Part shown: in pieces, positions 1 to 10,200 of the stretch
How the letters are laid out: each line of letters opens with the position of its first letter
How positions within the stretch are numbered: the first letter of the stretch is position 1
Assembly (NCBI RefSeq): GCF_003344635.1
Contig: NZ_QPKK01000011.1
Location: 1 to 35,101 of the forward strand
DNA: 35,101 nucleotides
Origin: Desertihabitans aurantiacus
GTDB lineage: Bacteria; Actinomycetota; Actinomycetes; Propionibacteriales; Propionibacteriaceae
Direction: 5' to 3'
Notes under the pieces: model-generated
What the model was told of the DNA's origin: nothing
What the model saw: only the letters and a program-made list of their open reading frames with translations
Databases searched by the model: none
Program-made: the position numbers and the translations under genes

Positions 1-1
1 C

Positions 2-1141
2 ACCCCGAGCGCGGGTCCCGCCGGAGCGTACGGCGCGCCAGCGCCCGTCGCGGCCTCCCAGCGCCGCCCGGGCTCGATGCGGCTGGTGGCCGTGGTCGCC
101 GCGGTCGCCGCGCTGGTCGGCGGCACCGCCGGGGTGGGCGGGTACGCGCTGCTCGACGACGACGCCGTCCCCAGCGCGGTGCAGGTGGCCGGCGGCAACG
201 CCCCGGTGAGCGCCCGGACCGACGGCACGGTCGCCGCCGCGGCGCAGGTGATCTCCCCCAGCACCGTGACCATCCAGGTGCAGAGCCCCGGCGGCAGCGG
301 GGTCGGCACCGGCATCATCGTCGACCGCCGGGGCCACATCCTCACCAACCAGCACGTGGTGGCCTCCGCCGGCGGGAGTGCCCGGATCCAGGTCGTGCTC
401 GAGGACGGCCGGACCGCCACCGCCACGCTGGTCGGCGAGTCCGCCGCCAACGACCTCGCCGTGATCCGGATCGAGGGCGGCGAGGTCGACCCGGCCTCGC
501 TCACCCCGGCCACCTTCGCCCCCTCCGACACCGTCACCGTCGGCCAGACCGTGGTCGCCGTCGGCGCCCCGCTGGGACTGAGCAAGACCGTCACCAGCGG
601 GGTGGTCTCCACCCTGGCCCGTCCGGTGCGCTCCGGGCTGAGCGGCGAGGCGGTCTACCAGGCGGTGCAGACCGACGCCGCGATCAACCCGGGCAACTCC
701 GGTGGACCCCTGGTCGACCTGGAGGGACGGGTGATCGGCATCAACTCCTCGATCGCCAGCACCGCCGAGCAGGGCGAGCAGGCGGGCAGCATCGGCATCG
801 GCTTCGCGATCCCGTCCGACGTGGCCAGCAGGATCGCCGACGAGCTGATCGCCGACGGCACCGCCGACGACACCACGCTGGGCGTCACCGTGGGCAACGA
901 CGGCTCGCAGGGCTCCGACGGCCCGGGCGCGCAGCTGCGCTCGGTCACCCCGGGCAGCCCGGCCGAGCAGGCGGGTCTGGAGGCCGGCGACGTGGTCACC
1001 GCCGTGGACGACGTGCCCACCGGGACGGCCGACGCGCTGATCGCCGCCATCCGGTTCCACGCCCCCGCGACCACGGTGACCATCACCTACCTGCGCGACG
1101 GCCGGGAGCAGACCACGCAGGCCACCCTGGCCGCGTCCTGA
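2..1141 (+). CDS. HtrA/DegP-like trypsin-family serine protease with PDZ domain (5' end outside window)
   Basis: An S1C-type serine protease that degrades or processes misfolded envelope proteins on the outer face of the membrane. The frame is open to the left edge, so the ATG at 77 is probably internal: the codons before it encode a Pro/Ala/Gly-rich stretch like the cytoplasmic N-terminus usual in actinobacterial members. Numbering from that Met, a membrane segment covers about residues 3-25. The protease domain runs from about 50 to 260, with His93 (in TNQHVV), Asp126 (in ANDLAVI) and Ser208 (in GNSGGPL) as the triad. A C-terminal PDZ domain follows (about 265-350, with SPAEQAGLEAGDVV). All catalytic residues are present, so it should be active. 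The family call is firm; the exact start and substrate are unknown. Confidence 0.93.
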   Translation, partial: TPSAGPAGAYGAPAPVAASQRRPGSMRLVAVVAAVAALVGGTAGVGGYALLDDDAVPSAVQVAGGNAPVSARTDGTVAAAAQVISPSTVTIQVQSPGGSGVGTGIIVDRRGHILTNQHVVASAGGSARIQVVLEDGRTATATLVGESAANDLAVIRIEGGEVDPASLTPATFAPSDTVTVGQTVVAVGAPLGLSKTVTSGVVSTLARPVRSGLSGEAVYQAVQTDAAINPGNSGGPLVDLEGRVIGINSSIASTAEQGEQAGSIGIGFAIPSDVASRIADELIADGTADDTTLGVTVGNDGSQGSDGPGAQLRSVTPGSPAEQAGLEAGDVVTAVDDVPTGTADALIAAIRFHAPATTVTITYLRDGREQTTQATLAAS

Positions 1142-1143
1142 GC

Positions 1144-1164
1144 CTGCGGGGACCCCGGCCGCAG
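1144..1164. terminator. Small GC hairpin after the protease gene
   Basis: CTGCGG (1144-1149) and CCGCAG (1159-1164) form a 6-bp inverted repeat starting 3 bases after the protease stop codon. There is no T-tract, so termination is only a suggestion from its position. Confidence 0.35.
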
Positions 1165-1231
1165 CGGCTGCGCGATCCGTGGGCAGCCCCGATGGGCGCA
1201 CCGTCTTGGTCGCAGCGTCCATGATGTCGGC

Positions 1232-1852
1232 GTGCACCGAGCAGCAGTGGCCGCCGTCGTCGCGGTCGCGGCCGCGCTGTCGGCCTGCCAGGCCACGACG
1301 CTGCAGGCCGTCCCGGAGAACCAGGCGCCCAGCCGGATCCCCGCTCCCCCGACGACGGCGCCCGCGCCGGACACCGACCGTCCGCCGAGCGACCCGAGCC
1401 GCGGCGCCACCCCGCCCCCGCCCCTGGGCGGCGGGTGCTCCGGCAGCACCGAGCCGGTGCTGGCCAGCAGCCGGATCGAGCCCGCGCTGGGTCACCGCCA
1501 CCTCGTCCTCGGTGTCACCAACTGCACCGAGCGGCCGCTGGTGCTGGACGGGGCGCCGGCCCTCGTCGTCCGCGACGGCACCGGCGAGCTGCTCGACCCG
1601 ACCGTGACGTCCGACCCCTCCTCGCCACCGACCCGGCACACCCTGGCCCCGGACGCCTCGGCCTACCTTCAGCTGCACTGGCTCGCGGCGGCGACCCCCT
1701 CCTCCCCCGACGCCGGGCACGAGCTGGTGGTCACCGCGCCCACGCAGCCGCCGGTCACCCTCACCCTCCGCGACCAGCTCGACCTCGACGACGCCAGCAC
1801 CATCGAGGTGCACGACTGGGCGCCGACCGTCGCCGAGGCCGTCCAGCAGTGA
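1232..1852 (+). CDS. Secreted lipoprotein with DUF4232-like domain
   Basis: A 206-residue putative lipoprotein. The GTG start gives a short signal peptide ending in the lipobox LSAC (Cys19 would be lipidated), so the protein should be anchored on the outside of the membrane. Residues 20-68 are a Pro/Thr-rich linker. Residues about 69-205 look like a DUF4232-type beta-sandwich: a Cys at the domain start (GGGCSG), a hydrophobic strand followed by TNCTERPL, and an ALVVRDGTGELL segment. The two Cys could form a disulfide. ATGs just upstream (1221, 1224) are out of frame, supporting the GTG. The gene ends 13 bases from the convergent glycosyltransferase stop. Function is unknown; DUF4232 proteins are common actinobacterial envelope proteins. 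The domain assignment is by pattern only. Confidence 0.75.
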   Translation: MHRAAVAAVVAVAAALSACQATTLQAVPENQAPSRIPAPPTTAPAPDTDRPPSDPSRGATPPPPLGGGCSGSTEPVLASSRIEPALGHRHLVLGVTNCTERPLVLDGAPALVVRDGTGELLDPTVTSDPSSPPTRHTLAPDASAYLQLHWLAAATPSSPDAGHELVVTAPTQPPVTLTLRDQLDLDDASTIEVHDWAPTVAEAVQQ

Positions 1853-1865
1853 CCGGCCCGCCCGT

Positions 1866-3161
1866 TCAGGAGCTGACGGCCACCGACCCGCCGAGCCCGG
1901 CCAGCACGGCGTCCAGCCCGGCCAGCCCGGGGGCACCTGCGATCTCGGCCCCGATCCGCGCTGCCGCGGTGCGGTAGGAGGGGTCGCTCAGCACGGTGTC
2001 GACCGCCGCCGCGACGTCGGCGTCCGCGGCCCGGTCGGTGCGCAGGTTGATCCCCGCCCCCGACCACCCGACCCGCGCGGTCACCTCGAGCTTGTCCTCG
2101 GTCTGCCCGGCGACCACCAGCGGGACGCCGTGCGCGAGCGCCTGCTGCACCCCGCCGTAACCACCGTTGGTGACCATCACGTCCACCAGCGGCAGCAGCC
2201 GGTCGTAGGGCAGGTACTCCGCGACCCGGACGTTGCCGGGCAGGTCGTCGCCGAGCATCGCCACGGGCCGGCCACCGGTCGAGACGACGACCAGCGCGTC
2301 GCGGTCCGCGAGTCCCCGCACCGTCGGCAGGATGAGCTGCTCGGGATCGCTGTTGGCGATGGTGCCCTGGGTGACGTGCACCACCGGACGCCCGCTCTGC
2401 AGCTCGGGCCACCAGGCCGGTACGGCGACCTCGGAGACGGCCGGCGGGAGCGGCCCGACGAAGTGCACGGTCGCCGGCAGGTCGCTGCGCGGGTACTCGA
2501 AGCCCGGCACCGTGAACTGCACCAGCGCATCGGCCGTGGAGGTCCAGTCCATCAGGAAGCGGCGCAGCGGGGCGCCCGCGGTCGAGCGGAACAGCGCCTC
2601 GGCCTCCCGCTGCACCGAGCCGAACACCACCCGGGACGCCACCACGTTGAGCACGACGTTGCGCACCCGGCCCAGCGGGCCCGGCACCGGCGTCAGCCCG
2701 AGGCCGAACGGTGCGGCGTCCCGGCTCATCGCCCCGAGCGGGAAGATGCCCAGCGCCACCACCGGCGGACGGGTCGCCCGCGGCCGCGCGGTGAGCATCG
2801 CCGCACCCACGAACAGCGGTTCGGTGAGGACGGCGTCGACCGGCTCGCTCGCCAGCACCGCCTCCAGGGCCGCCAGCTGGGCCGGCGCCGGGCGCAGGAA
2901 CAGCTGACGCAGGTCGAACCGCAGCGCCGCCGGGCCACGGAGGCCGGCCCGTCCGGGCAGGTCGGCGGCCCGGTCCAGGTCGATGTCGGCGTCGGCGGGC
3001 AGCGGGACGAGCCGGGCGCCGGCGGCCTCGACCCGGGCCCGGTAGCGCTCGCTGGTGAGGACGAGCACCCGGTGCCCGGATGCGTCGAGGTGCCGGGCGA
3101 CCGCCACCAGCGGCAGGACGTGGCCGTGGGCCGGTGTGCAGCAGATCAGGAACGTGGACAT
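1866..3161 (-). CDS. GT1-family (MGT/UGT-like) glycosyltransferase
   Basis: A 431-residue GT-B fold glycosyltransferase that would transfer a sugar from a UDP-sugar to a small hydrophobic acceptor; relatives glucosylate macrolides, flavonoids or glycolipids. The N-terminal acceptor domain starts with CTPAHGHVLPL, containing the His region used as catalytic base in GT1 enzymes. The C-terminal donor domain has VTQGTIAN, then the signature TNGGYGGVQQALAHGVPLVV followed by GQTEDK. There is no signal peptide or membrane segment, so it is cytoplasmic. A strong ribosome site (GGGGAG) lies about 7 bases before the ATG. It is divergent from a TetR gene whose probable operator covers this gene's promoter, so induction by a ligand of that repressor is expected. 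A role in drug or toxin modification is inference; the acceptor cannot be read from sequence. Confidence 0.88.
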   Translation of the reverse strand: MSTFLICCTPAHGHVLPLVAVARHLDASGHRVLVLTSERYRARVEAAGARLVPLPADADIDLDRAADLPGRAGLRGPAALRFDLRQLFLRPAPAQLAALEAVLASEPVDAVLTEPLFVGAAMLTARPRATRPPVVALGIFPLGAMSRDAAPFGLGLTPVPGPLGRVRNVVLNVVASRVVFGSVQREAEALFRSTAGAPLRRFLMDWTSTADALVQFTVPGFEYPRSDLPATVHFVGPLPPAVSEVAVPAWWPELQSGRPVVHVTQGTIANSDPEQLILPTVRGLADRDALVVVSTGGRPVAMLGDDLPGNVRVAEYLPYDRLLPLVDVMVTNGGYGGVQQALAHGVPLVVAGQTEDKLEVTARVGWSGAGINLRTDRAADADVAAAVDTVLSDPSYRTAAARIGAEIAGAPGLAGLDAVLAGLGGSVAVSS

Positions 3162-3180
3162 CGCAACTCCCCCTAAGATG

Positions 3181-3224
3181 AATACCGCAACGAAGTATTG
3201 AGTACACCGTGGAGGTAGTCAATA
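3181..3224. promoter_or_regulatory. TetR operator overlapping the glycosyltransferase promoter
   Basis: In the 66-bp divergent gap, TATTGAGTAC (3196-3205) and GTAGTCAATA (3215-3224) form a 10-bp inverted repeat with one mismatch and a 9-bp spacer. A second pair, AATAC (3181-3185) and GTATT (3195-3199), overlaps it. On the minus strand, TTGACT (3217-3222) and AATACT (3194-3199) make a -35/-10 pair with 17-bp spacing for the glycosyltransferase. The repeat also covers the TetR ribosome site GGAGG (3211-3215). The AT-rich composition stands out locally. Binding here would repress both genes; this is inferred from layout. Confidence 0.75.
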
Positions 3225-3227
3225 GGT

Positions 3228-3872
3228 ATGGCGGGACGTCGTGCGTACCGGTCCGAGCTGCGCGCCCAGCAGGCGGAGGAGACCCGGCGGAGGGTGGTGC
3301 GCGCGGCCGCGGAGCTCTTCGCCCGGACCGGCTACCAGAGCACCACGCTGGCCGCCATCGCCCGCACGGCCGGGGTGTCGACGGAGACGGTGAAGGGTCA
3401 GGGCTCGAAGGCCGCGCTGCTGCTGGCCGCCTTCGAGACCACCTTCGCCGGCAGCGAGGGCCGGACCTCCCTCGCCGACACCGAGGTCGGGGCGGGTGTC
3501 CTCGAGGTGCCCGACGAGCAGTTCCTCCCGGCGGTCGTCGAGATCCTGGCCACGGCCAACGAGCGGGGCCACGCGCTGTGGACGGTCGTCCTGGCCGCGG
3601 CGCTGTCCGACCCCGTGGTCGCGGAGGCGCTCGAGCAGATCCTGCAGCGCCGCCACGCCGACCTCCTCCGGCTGCTGGACGAGCTGCGCCGGCGCGGGAT
3701 CGCCTCTCCCGACGCTCCGGACTCGGTGGCGGCCGAGCTGTCCTTCCTCGGCTCCCCAGAGGCCTGGCAGCAGCTGGTGGTCCAGTCCGGGTGGGCGCGG
3801 GAGGCCTACACGGCGTGGCTGCTCCGCTCGGTCACGGCGGCAGCCGCCCGGGCTGGCGGCCAGCCGGACTGA
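3228..3872 (+). CDS. TetR/AcrR-family transcriptional repressor
   Basis: A 214-residue one-component regulator. The N-terminal helix-turn-helix domain covers about residues 15-65: ETRRRVVRAAAELFARTGYQ, then TTLAAIARTAGVSTETV, the normal TetR recognition region, although the usual YYHF-type sequence after it is replaced by KGQGSKAALL. Residues 70-214 form the alpha-helical ligand-binding and dimerisation domain, which names no ligand. The ATG is preceded by GGAGG with 12-base spacing. The gene is divergent from the GT1 glycosyltransferase and the shared gap carries an operator-like palindrome, so it very likely represses both itself and the glycosyltransferase until an effector, possibly the glycosylated compound, binds. 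Family certain, ligand unknown. Confidence 0.92.
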   Translation: MAGRRAYRSELRAQQAEETRRRVVRAAAELFARTGYQSTTLAAIARTAGVSTETVKGQGSKAALLLAAFETTFAGSEGRTSLADTEVGAGVLEVPDEQFLPAVVEILATANERGHALWTVVLAAALSDPVVAEALEQILQRRHADLLRLLDELRRRGIASPDAPDSVAAELSFLGSPEAWQQLVVQSGWAREAYTAWLLRSVTAAAARAGGQPD

Positions 3873-3894
3873 GGCTCGTCGCGACGACTCCGGG

Positions 3895-4089
3895 TCATCC
3901 CCCGTGGGCGGCGCGGTAGGCCGCCTCGACCTGCACCGAGATCCGTCCCTGGTCGCTGACCGGGTAGCCGTTGGCCCTGGCCCAGTCCCGCACCACGGCG
4001 GCGGGCTGACGGGGGACGGGGCCGCTGCTGTCGCCATGGCCGGTGCTGAGGCCGTCCACCAGCGGCTTCTCGACCCGTCGCCCGACCAT
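3895..4089 (-). CDS. Short Lsr2 C-terminal-type DNA-binding protein
   Basis: A 64-residue protein. Its C-terminal half (VVRDWARANGYPVSDQGRIS followed by VQVEAAYRAAHGG) matches the DNA-binding domain of Lsr2, the actinobacterial nucleoid protein that binds AT-rich DNA in the minor groove. The hallmark order W-A-x-x-N-G-Y-x-V-S-x-x-G-R-I is intact. The N-terminal dimerisation domain of full Lsr2 (about 110 residues) is absent; residues 1-30 are a short basic and Gly/Pro-containing tail. I chose the ATG at 4089 because a G-rich ribosome site (AGGGGGG) lies just upstream; a GTG at 4116 would add nine residues covering that site. It sits downstream of the large surface protein on the same strand, separated by a strong hairpin. 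It may act as a small regulator; target unknown. Confidence 0.8.
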   Translation of the reverse strand: MVGRRVEKPLVDGLSTGHGDSSGPVPRQPAAVVRDWARANGYPVSDQGRISVQVEAAYRAAHGG

Positions 4090-4195
4090 GATGGAGCCCC
4101 CCTGTGTCACGTCCACGCCCTCCTCGCCGCCACCGGGATGGTGCCGCTCAGCTGCGGAGCGGCGAGAACCTCCCGGCGAGACGCTGATGGTGCTC

Positions 4196-4230
4196 CTGAG
4201 GCACCGCGCACGGGGTGCGCGGTGCCTCAG
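4196..4230 (-). terminator. Strong hairpin terminator after the surface protein gene
   Basis: A perfect 16-bp stem (4196-4211 with 4215-4230) closed by a 3-base loop, 33 bases beyond the stop codon of the surface protein. No T-run follows, as is common for GC-rich actinobacterial terminators. It separates the surface protein from the downstream Lsr2-like gene. Confidence 0.75.
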
Positions 4231-4263
4231 GGTGCGACCCGCAGGTCGCTGTCCTTCAGCCGA

Positions 4264-7200
4264 TCACTCCTCCAGCCGGAGCCCGGCGAGCCGACGGCGG
4301 CGGGCCACCAGCACCCCGCTGCCGATCAGCACCAGCACCAGGCCGCCCAGCAGGGCCGCGACCATCGCCGACGGCGCACCGGTGTCGGGCAGCTGCCCGC
4401 CATCCGGAGACTGGGCCGGCGGCTGGTCGGGAGCCGGCGGCTGCTCCGGATCCGGAGCAGGAGCCCCAGGCTCCTGGACCGGGTTCTCGGTGCAGAGCTC
4501 GCTGCCCTCGACGCACTCGGCACCGGCCGGGGACTCCTGACCGGTCGGGGTGACGAAGTTGACCAGCCGGTGGTCACCCTGCTCGTCCCAGTCCCGCACC
4601 TGGACGGTGTAGCTGACCGTCACCGTCTGGCCAGCGGCCAGGGTGCCCTGGACGGTGTACTGGTCGTCGCCCTCGGCGACGGTCAGCACATCCTCCGACG
4701 GGGTCGGGAACTCGGTCACCGTGGCGTCGTCGAGCACACCGGCCATGTGGTCGGTGTGGTCCACCACACCCTCACCGGCGCCGGTGTTGGTGAAGGTCAG
4801 GGTGTAGGACAGCTCATCACCCTGCTGCACCTCCGACCCGGTGGCCGGGTCGACCGACTTCGACACCGTGATGTCGGAGACGGGGTTGAAGGTGCAGTCC
4901 TCGCCCTCGCAGACCGGCTCGGACGGGCTGTCCTCCTCCGGGTCGAGCAGGAAGTTCGCCAGCTGCGAGTCCCCCTGCTCGTCGGGAGCCAGCACCGTCA
5001 CCGTGTAGGACACGGTCACGGTCTGACCCGCGGCCAGCTCACCGGTGATGGTGTAGCGGTCCTCAGCCAGCTCCGACACCGACAGGGCGTCATCGGAGGC
5101 CACCGGCTCGGAGGTGATCTCGGCATCATCCAGCACGTGGGTCAGGTCATCGACCCGATCCACGCTGCCCGCCGCGCTGCCCTCGTTGCTGAAGGTCAAC
5201 GTGTAGGTCAGCTCGCTGCCGGCCTGCACCGAGGCACCCGTCTCCGGATCCACCGACTTGCTGTCGACGACCTTGGCCGCCGGGTTGGTGGTGCAGTCCT
5301 CACTACCCTCCTCACACACCGGCTCCTCCGGAGTCGGATCGGCCGGGTCGAGCAGGAAGTTCGCCAGCGCACCATCACCCATCGCCTCGGCGTCCTTGAC
5401 CACCACCGTGTAGGTGACCGTCACGGTCTGGTCCGCAGCCAGCTCACCGGTGATCGCGAACCGACCATCGACGACCTCGCCCACGCTCAACGCGTCGTCG
5501 GAGGCCGTCGGGCCCTCGACCAGCTGGGCATCATCCAGCAGGTGGCTCAGGTCATCGACCCGGTCCACCACAGCCGGCGCCTGACCGATGTTGGCGAAGG
5601 TCAGCGTGTAGGTGAGCTCCTCACCCGAGGCCACCTCGCTCCCGGTCTCCGGATCGACCGACTTGGAGTCGACGACGTTCGGGATCGGGTTGAAGGTGCA
5701 GTCCTCGCTGCCCTCCGCACACACCGGCTCCTCAGGAGTCGGATCAGCCGGATCGAGCAGGAAGTTGGCCACCTGCCCATCACCCAGCTCCGCCGCCTCG
5801 TCGATGGTGGCCGTGTAGGAGACCCTGACGCTCTGACCGGCCGCCAGCTCACCGGTGACACCGAACCGTCCGTCCACGATCTCCGAGACCGTCAGCGACT
5901 CATCCGAAGCCGTCGGCTCGGTGGTGATGGTGGCGTCGTCGAGCAGGTGGGTCAGGTCATCCACCCGATCCACCGCACCGGCCGCGCTGCCCTCGTTGCT
6001 GAAGGTCAGCGTGTAGGTCAGCTCCTGACCCGGCTCCACCTCGGTCCCGGTCTCCGGAGCCACGCTCTTGGAGTCCAGCACCTTCGGCGCCGGGTTGGTC
6101 GTGCAGTCCTCGCTGCCCTCCTCACACACCGGCTCCTCAGGAGTCGGATCGGTCGGGTCGAGCAGGAAGTTCGCCAGGGTGGCGTCTCCCATGTCCTCGG
6201 CCTCCCGCACCACCACCGTGTAGGTGACCGTGACGGTCTGGTCGACCGCCAGGTCACCGGTGACGGTGAACCGGCCGCCGACGATGTCGGACACCGTCAG
6301 CGCGTCGTCCGAGGCGGTCGGGCCCTCGACCAGGTCGGCGTCGTCCAGCAGGTGGGTCAGGTCGTCGACCCGATCCACCGCACCGGCGGCGGTGCCCTCG
6401 TTGGTGAAGGTGAGCGTGTAGGTCAGCTCCTCACCCGAGACCACCTCGGTCCCGGTCTCGGGGTCCACCGACTTGGAGTCCAGCACCTTCGGCGCCGGGT
6501 TGCTGGTGCAGTCCTCGTCGCCCTCCTCGCACACCGGCTCCACGATCGGCGGATCGGTCGGGTCGACCAGGAAGTTCGCCAGGGTGGCGTCTCCCATCTC
6601 GTCGGCGTCCCGCACCACGACGGTGTAGGACACCGTGACCGTCTGGTCCGCAGCCAGCTCACCGGTGATGGTGTAGCGACCGGCGACCAGCTCCGACACC
6701 GACAGCGCCGGGTCAGAGGCCACCGGGACACCGACCAGATCCGCGTCGTCCAGCACGTGGGTCAGGTCGTCGGCCCTGTCGACCGCGCCCGGGCCCTCAC
6801 CGATGTTGGCGAAGGTCAGGGTGTAGGTGATCTCCTGACCGGAGAGCACCGCCGTCCCGGACTCCGGGGCCACGGACTTGGAGTCCACGATCTCAGCGAC
6901 GGGGTTCTCGGTGCACAGTCCGTTGCCGTCCTCGCACTCCGTCGGCGGGTCGACGACCCCCGGCGGGAGGACGAAGTTGCCCAGGACGTTGTTCCCGCGC
7001 TCACCGTCAGGCAGGACCTCCACGGTGTAGGTCACCGTGGAGGACTCGCCAGCCGGGACCGTGCCGGTGACGGTGAACCGGTCATCGGTGATCGCCGAGA
7101 CCGTCAGGTCCTCGTCCGAGGCACTCGGGCCCTCGGTCACCTCCGCGTCGTCGACCACGTTGGTCAACGCATCGGTCCAGCCGTCGACGACCGCCTCGGC

Positions 7201-10200
7201 GATGCCGTTGTTGGCGAAGGTGATCGTGTAGGTCAGCTCCTCCCCCGCGCTCACCGTGGTGCCCGAGGCCGGGTCGACGGTCTTGGTGACCTCCAGCAGA
7301 GCACCGGGAACGGTCACCCGATCACAGGGCAGCCCGGTCTCCGGGTCCAGCCCGTTCTCATCGGCCGGGTCGCACGCCGGGGTCGGCGGGGGGGTGTCGC
7401 AGTTCGGGTCATCGGCCCCGCACTGCGGGCCGAAGGCCACGTTGACCAGCTCGGTGTCACCGGCACCGGTGTAGGTCACCGTGTAGGTGATCGTCACCGT
7501 CTCGCCCACGGCCAGCTCACCGGCCCACGTGATCAGCGGGTCGGAGAAGGTCGGCGCCGCACCCAGGTCCGCAGTCAGGCCGTCCGGGCCGGTGGCATCG
7601 TCCAGCACCGCCGACAGATCATCCAGCACCACCGCCGGACGGGTCGCCGTGAACGGCGCCTCACCGGAGTTGGTCGCCGTCACGGTGTACCCCACCGTCT
7701 CCCCGACACCGGGCAGCTCGGTCCGGTCGGCGGTCTTGGTGATGTCCAGCTTCGGCAGCAGGAACTCCACGCTGTCGCAGGCCAGACCGGTGGCCGGGTC
7801 CACTCCGTCCACACACTCCTGCGGCGGGGTCGGGTCGCAGTCGGGCTCATCGGCCGGGCACACCGTCTGGAAGGCGGTGTTGTCCACCGACTGGTCCCCC
7901 GCCCCGGTCAGAGTGACCGAGTAGGTGATCGTCACCGTCTCATCCGGAGCCAGCGCACCGGACCACGTGAGCCGCGGCTCGGCGTAGGACACGGTCCCGC
8001 CGGTGGCGGTCTCGTCGTCGTTGTAGGTCGCGTCGTCCAGCACCCCGGACAGGTCGTCCTGGACCCGAGCCGGGTCCTCAGCGGTGTAGGCGACCTCACT
8101 CGGGTTGTGCACCGTCACCGTGTAGGTGACCGTGTCACCGATGCGGGTCTCCGCGGTCGCACCGAAGGTCTTGTCCACCTCCAGCGAACGCACCAGCACC
8201 GCGTAGTCCTCGACCTCACCGGCACCGGCGTTCCCCAGCGGGGAACGGTCGGTCTCGGTGCCCGGGAACAACCGGAACCGGGCGAAGACCCCCGAGGTCG
8301 CGGTCGCAGCCGGGAAGGTCAGGGTGTAGTCGGCCGTGCCGGAGCTCGCCGGCACCTCGACCGTGACCCGCTCGGACTCCTCGAAGGAGCCGTCACCATC
8401 CAGGTCGACCCACCCGGCCAGCGTCGCCGCCGCACCGGTGTCGTTGGTCGCCGAGACCGAGACCACCGGCGCGTTGGCCGAGATCTGGATCGGGCCGCTG
8501 ACCGCGTCCTCGTCGTCCGCGCCGGTCGTGTCGTCCCCGTCGGCGTCCGGGGTCGGCACGCCGTCGAGGTCGATGTCGATGCTGGAACCCAGCATCAGCG
8601 GAGCCGTCCCGGTGGCCGCGTCGTAGTCGGGCACCCCGTGCCGCGGACCGTCGTCGACCAGCTCCGTGCCGTAACCGGCCGGCGCGTCACCGAAGTCGAT
8701 CGGCAGCGGCGCGTTCGCGCACCGTGCCCCGTCGTTGCCGGCAGAGATCGGACCCTCCGGAGCCAGCAGCGCCGCAGTGTTCGTCTCGGTGTCGACCCGC
8801 CAGATCTCACCGGTGCTGTTGTAGGAGGCGTAGAGGTTGCCGTTCGGGTCCGCGAACGTCGCACCGGTGACGTTGTCACTCACCGGACCCAGGTCCACCG
8901 GGGTGGTCCAGGTGTGGGTGGTGATGTCGAAACCGATCAGGGAGGTGCTGCCCAGGGCCGCGTTGGCCGGCAGACGCCACAGCTTGTTCGTGCCCGGGAC
9001 GAAGGCCCAGTCCACACCCGAGGTCAGACCCGGGGTGGGGGCGTTGCCCCAGTCCACGAGCGTGTTGGTGGCCAGATCGACCTGGAACCAGTCCCCGTTG
9101 TTGGGGTTGTAGGACCAGTACTGGTTGTTCGGATCCACATCACCCACGGCCCCACCACCGGGGAAAGCGGCCACCGCGTCGGCATCGCCCGTGGGCATGC
9201 CGAGGAAGACCACGCTGCCGTCCGAGCCAACCCGAACCAGACCGGTGCGACTCGTGTCGGGGTGGGTGCCCCAGCCGTAGATGTAGTCGTCCTGGACGTT
9301 GTACCCGACGCCGTTGACCGTCCAACCCTCCACGATCTGCGGGGCCGGGGTGTCTCCGGTGACCAGGTCGACGTTGACGATGTTCAGCGGCGGCGTCGCG
9401 TTCGGGTTCTGGAACAGCAGACCCGTCGGCTCGCACTGCCAGATCGCCTGCTCGGCGAAGGTCACCGCGTGGTCCTCGACCTCACCGCCCAGCACGTGGC
9501 CGGTGGGCGAGGGGTCCGTGATGTCACCCGGGAAGAGCCGGAAGCGAGCCATCGAATCGCTGGACCCGGTGGCGACCTGGGGGAACTGCAGCGTGTAGGT
9601 GTCAGCGCCCGAGCCGGCCGGGACCGGGACGAGAACCCGCTCGGAGTCCTCGAAGGTGCCGTCGGCGTCCAGGTCGACCCAGCCGGCCAGGGTGGCCGGC
9701 TCACCGGTGTCGTTGGTGGCCGCGACAGTGACCGTCGGCCCGCTGAAGGTCAGCTCGTCGGGAGAGACGAGACCGTCCTCGTCGGCGCCGTCGCCGTCGG
9801 CCGCCGCTCCGGGCTGACCGTCGGTCTCGCCGTCGACGTCGGCGCCGAGGCTCAGCCCGGGCACGATGTTGTGGCGGGCGCCGTCGTCGGCCAGGAGCGT
9901 GTCGTAGGACTCCGGCGCGTCACCGAAGTCGACCTCGTACTGGCACTCGAACAGGTGGAAGTCGTCGAAGTTGACCCACGTCTGACCAGCCACGGTGCCG
10001 TCCGCTGCGGGATCGGCGTTACGCACCTCCACCCGCAGGTACGACCAGGGCTGGCTGGCGTTCAGCGTGAACTCGACCTGCTCCCACTCAGGGGTGGCAC
10101 CCGCACCGGGGAACTCGGTGACGGGCGTCGAGAAGAGGGGCTCGGAGTTGGCCGGGGTCGGAGCAACCACATTCGTGCCGGGGATGGAGCCCACGTCGGG

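Noticed and set aside
1669-3222. Long minus-strand frame overlapping the glycosyltransferase
   Set aside because: Arg/Ala/Pro/Gly-rich translation in a shifted frame with no domain, whereas the 431-residue frame has clear GT1 motifs.
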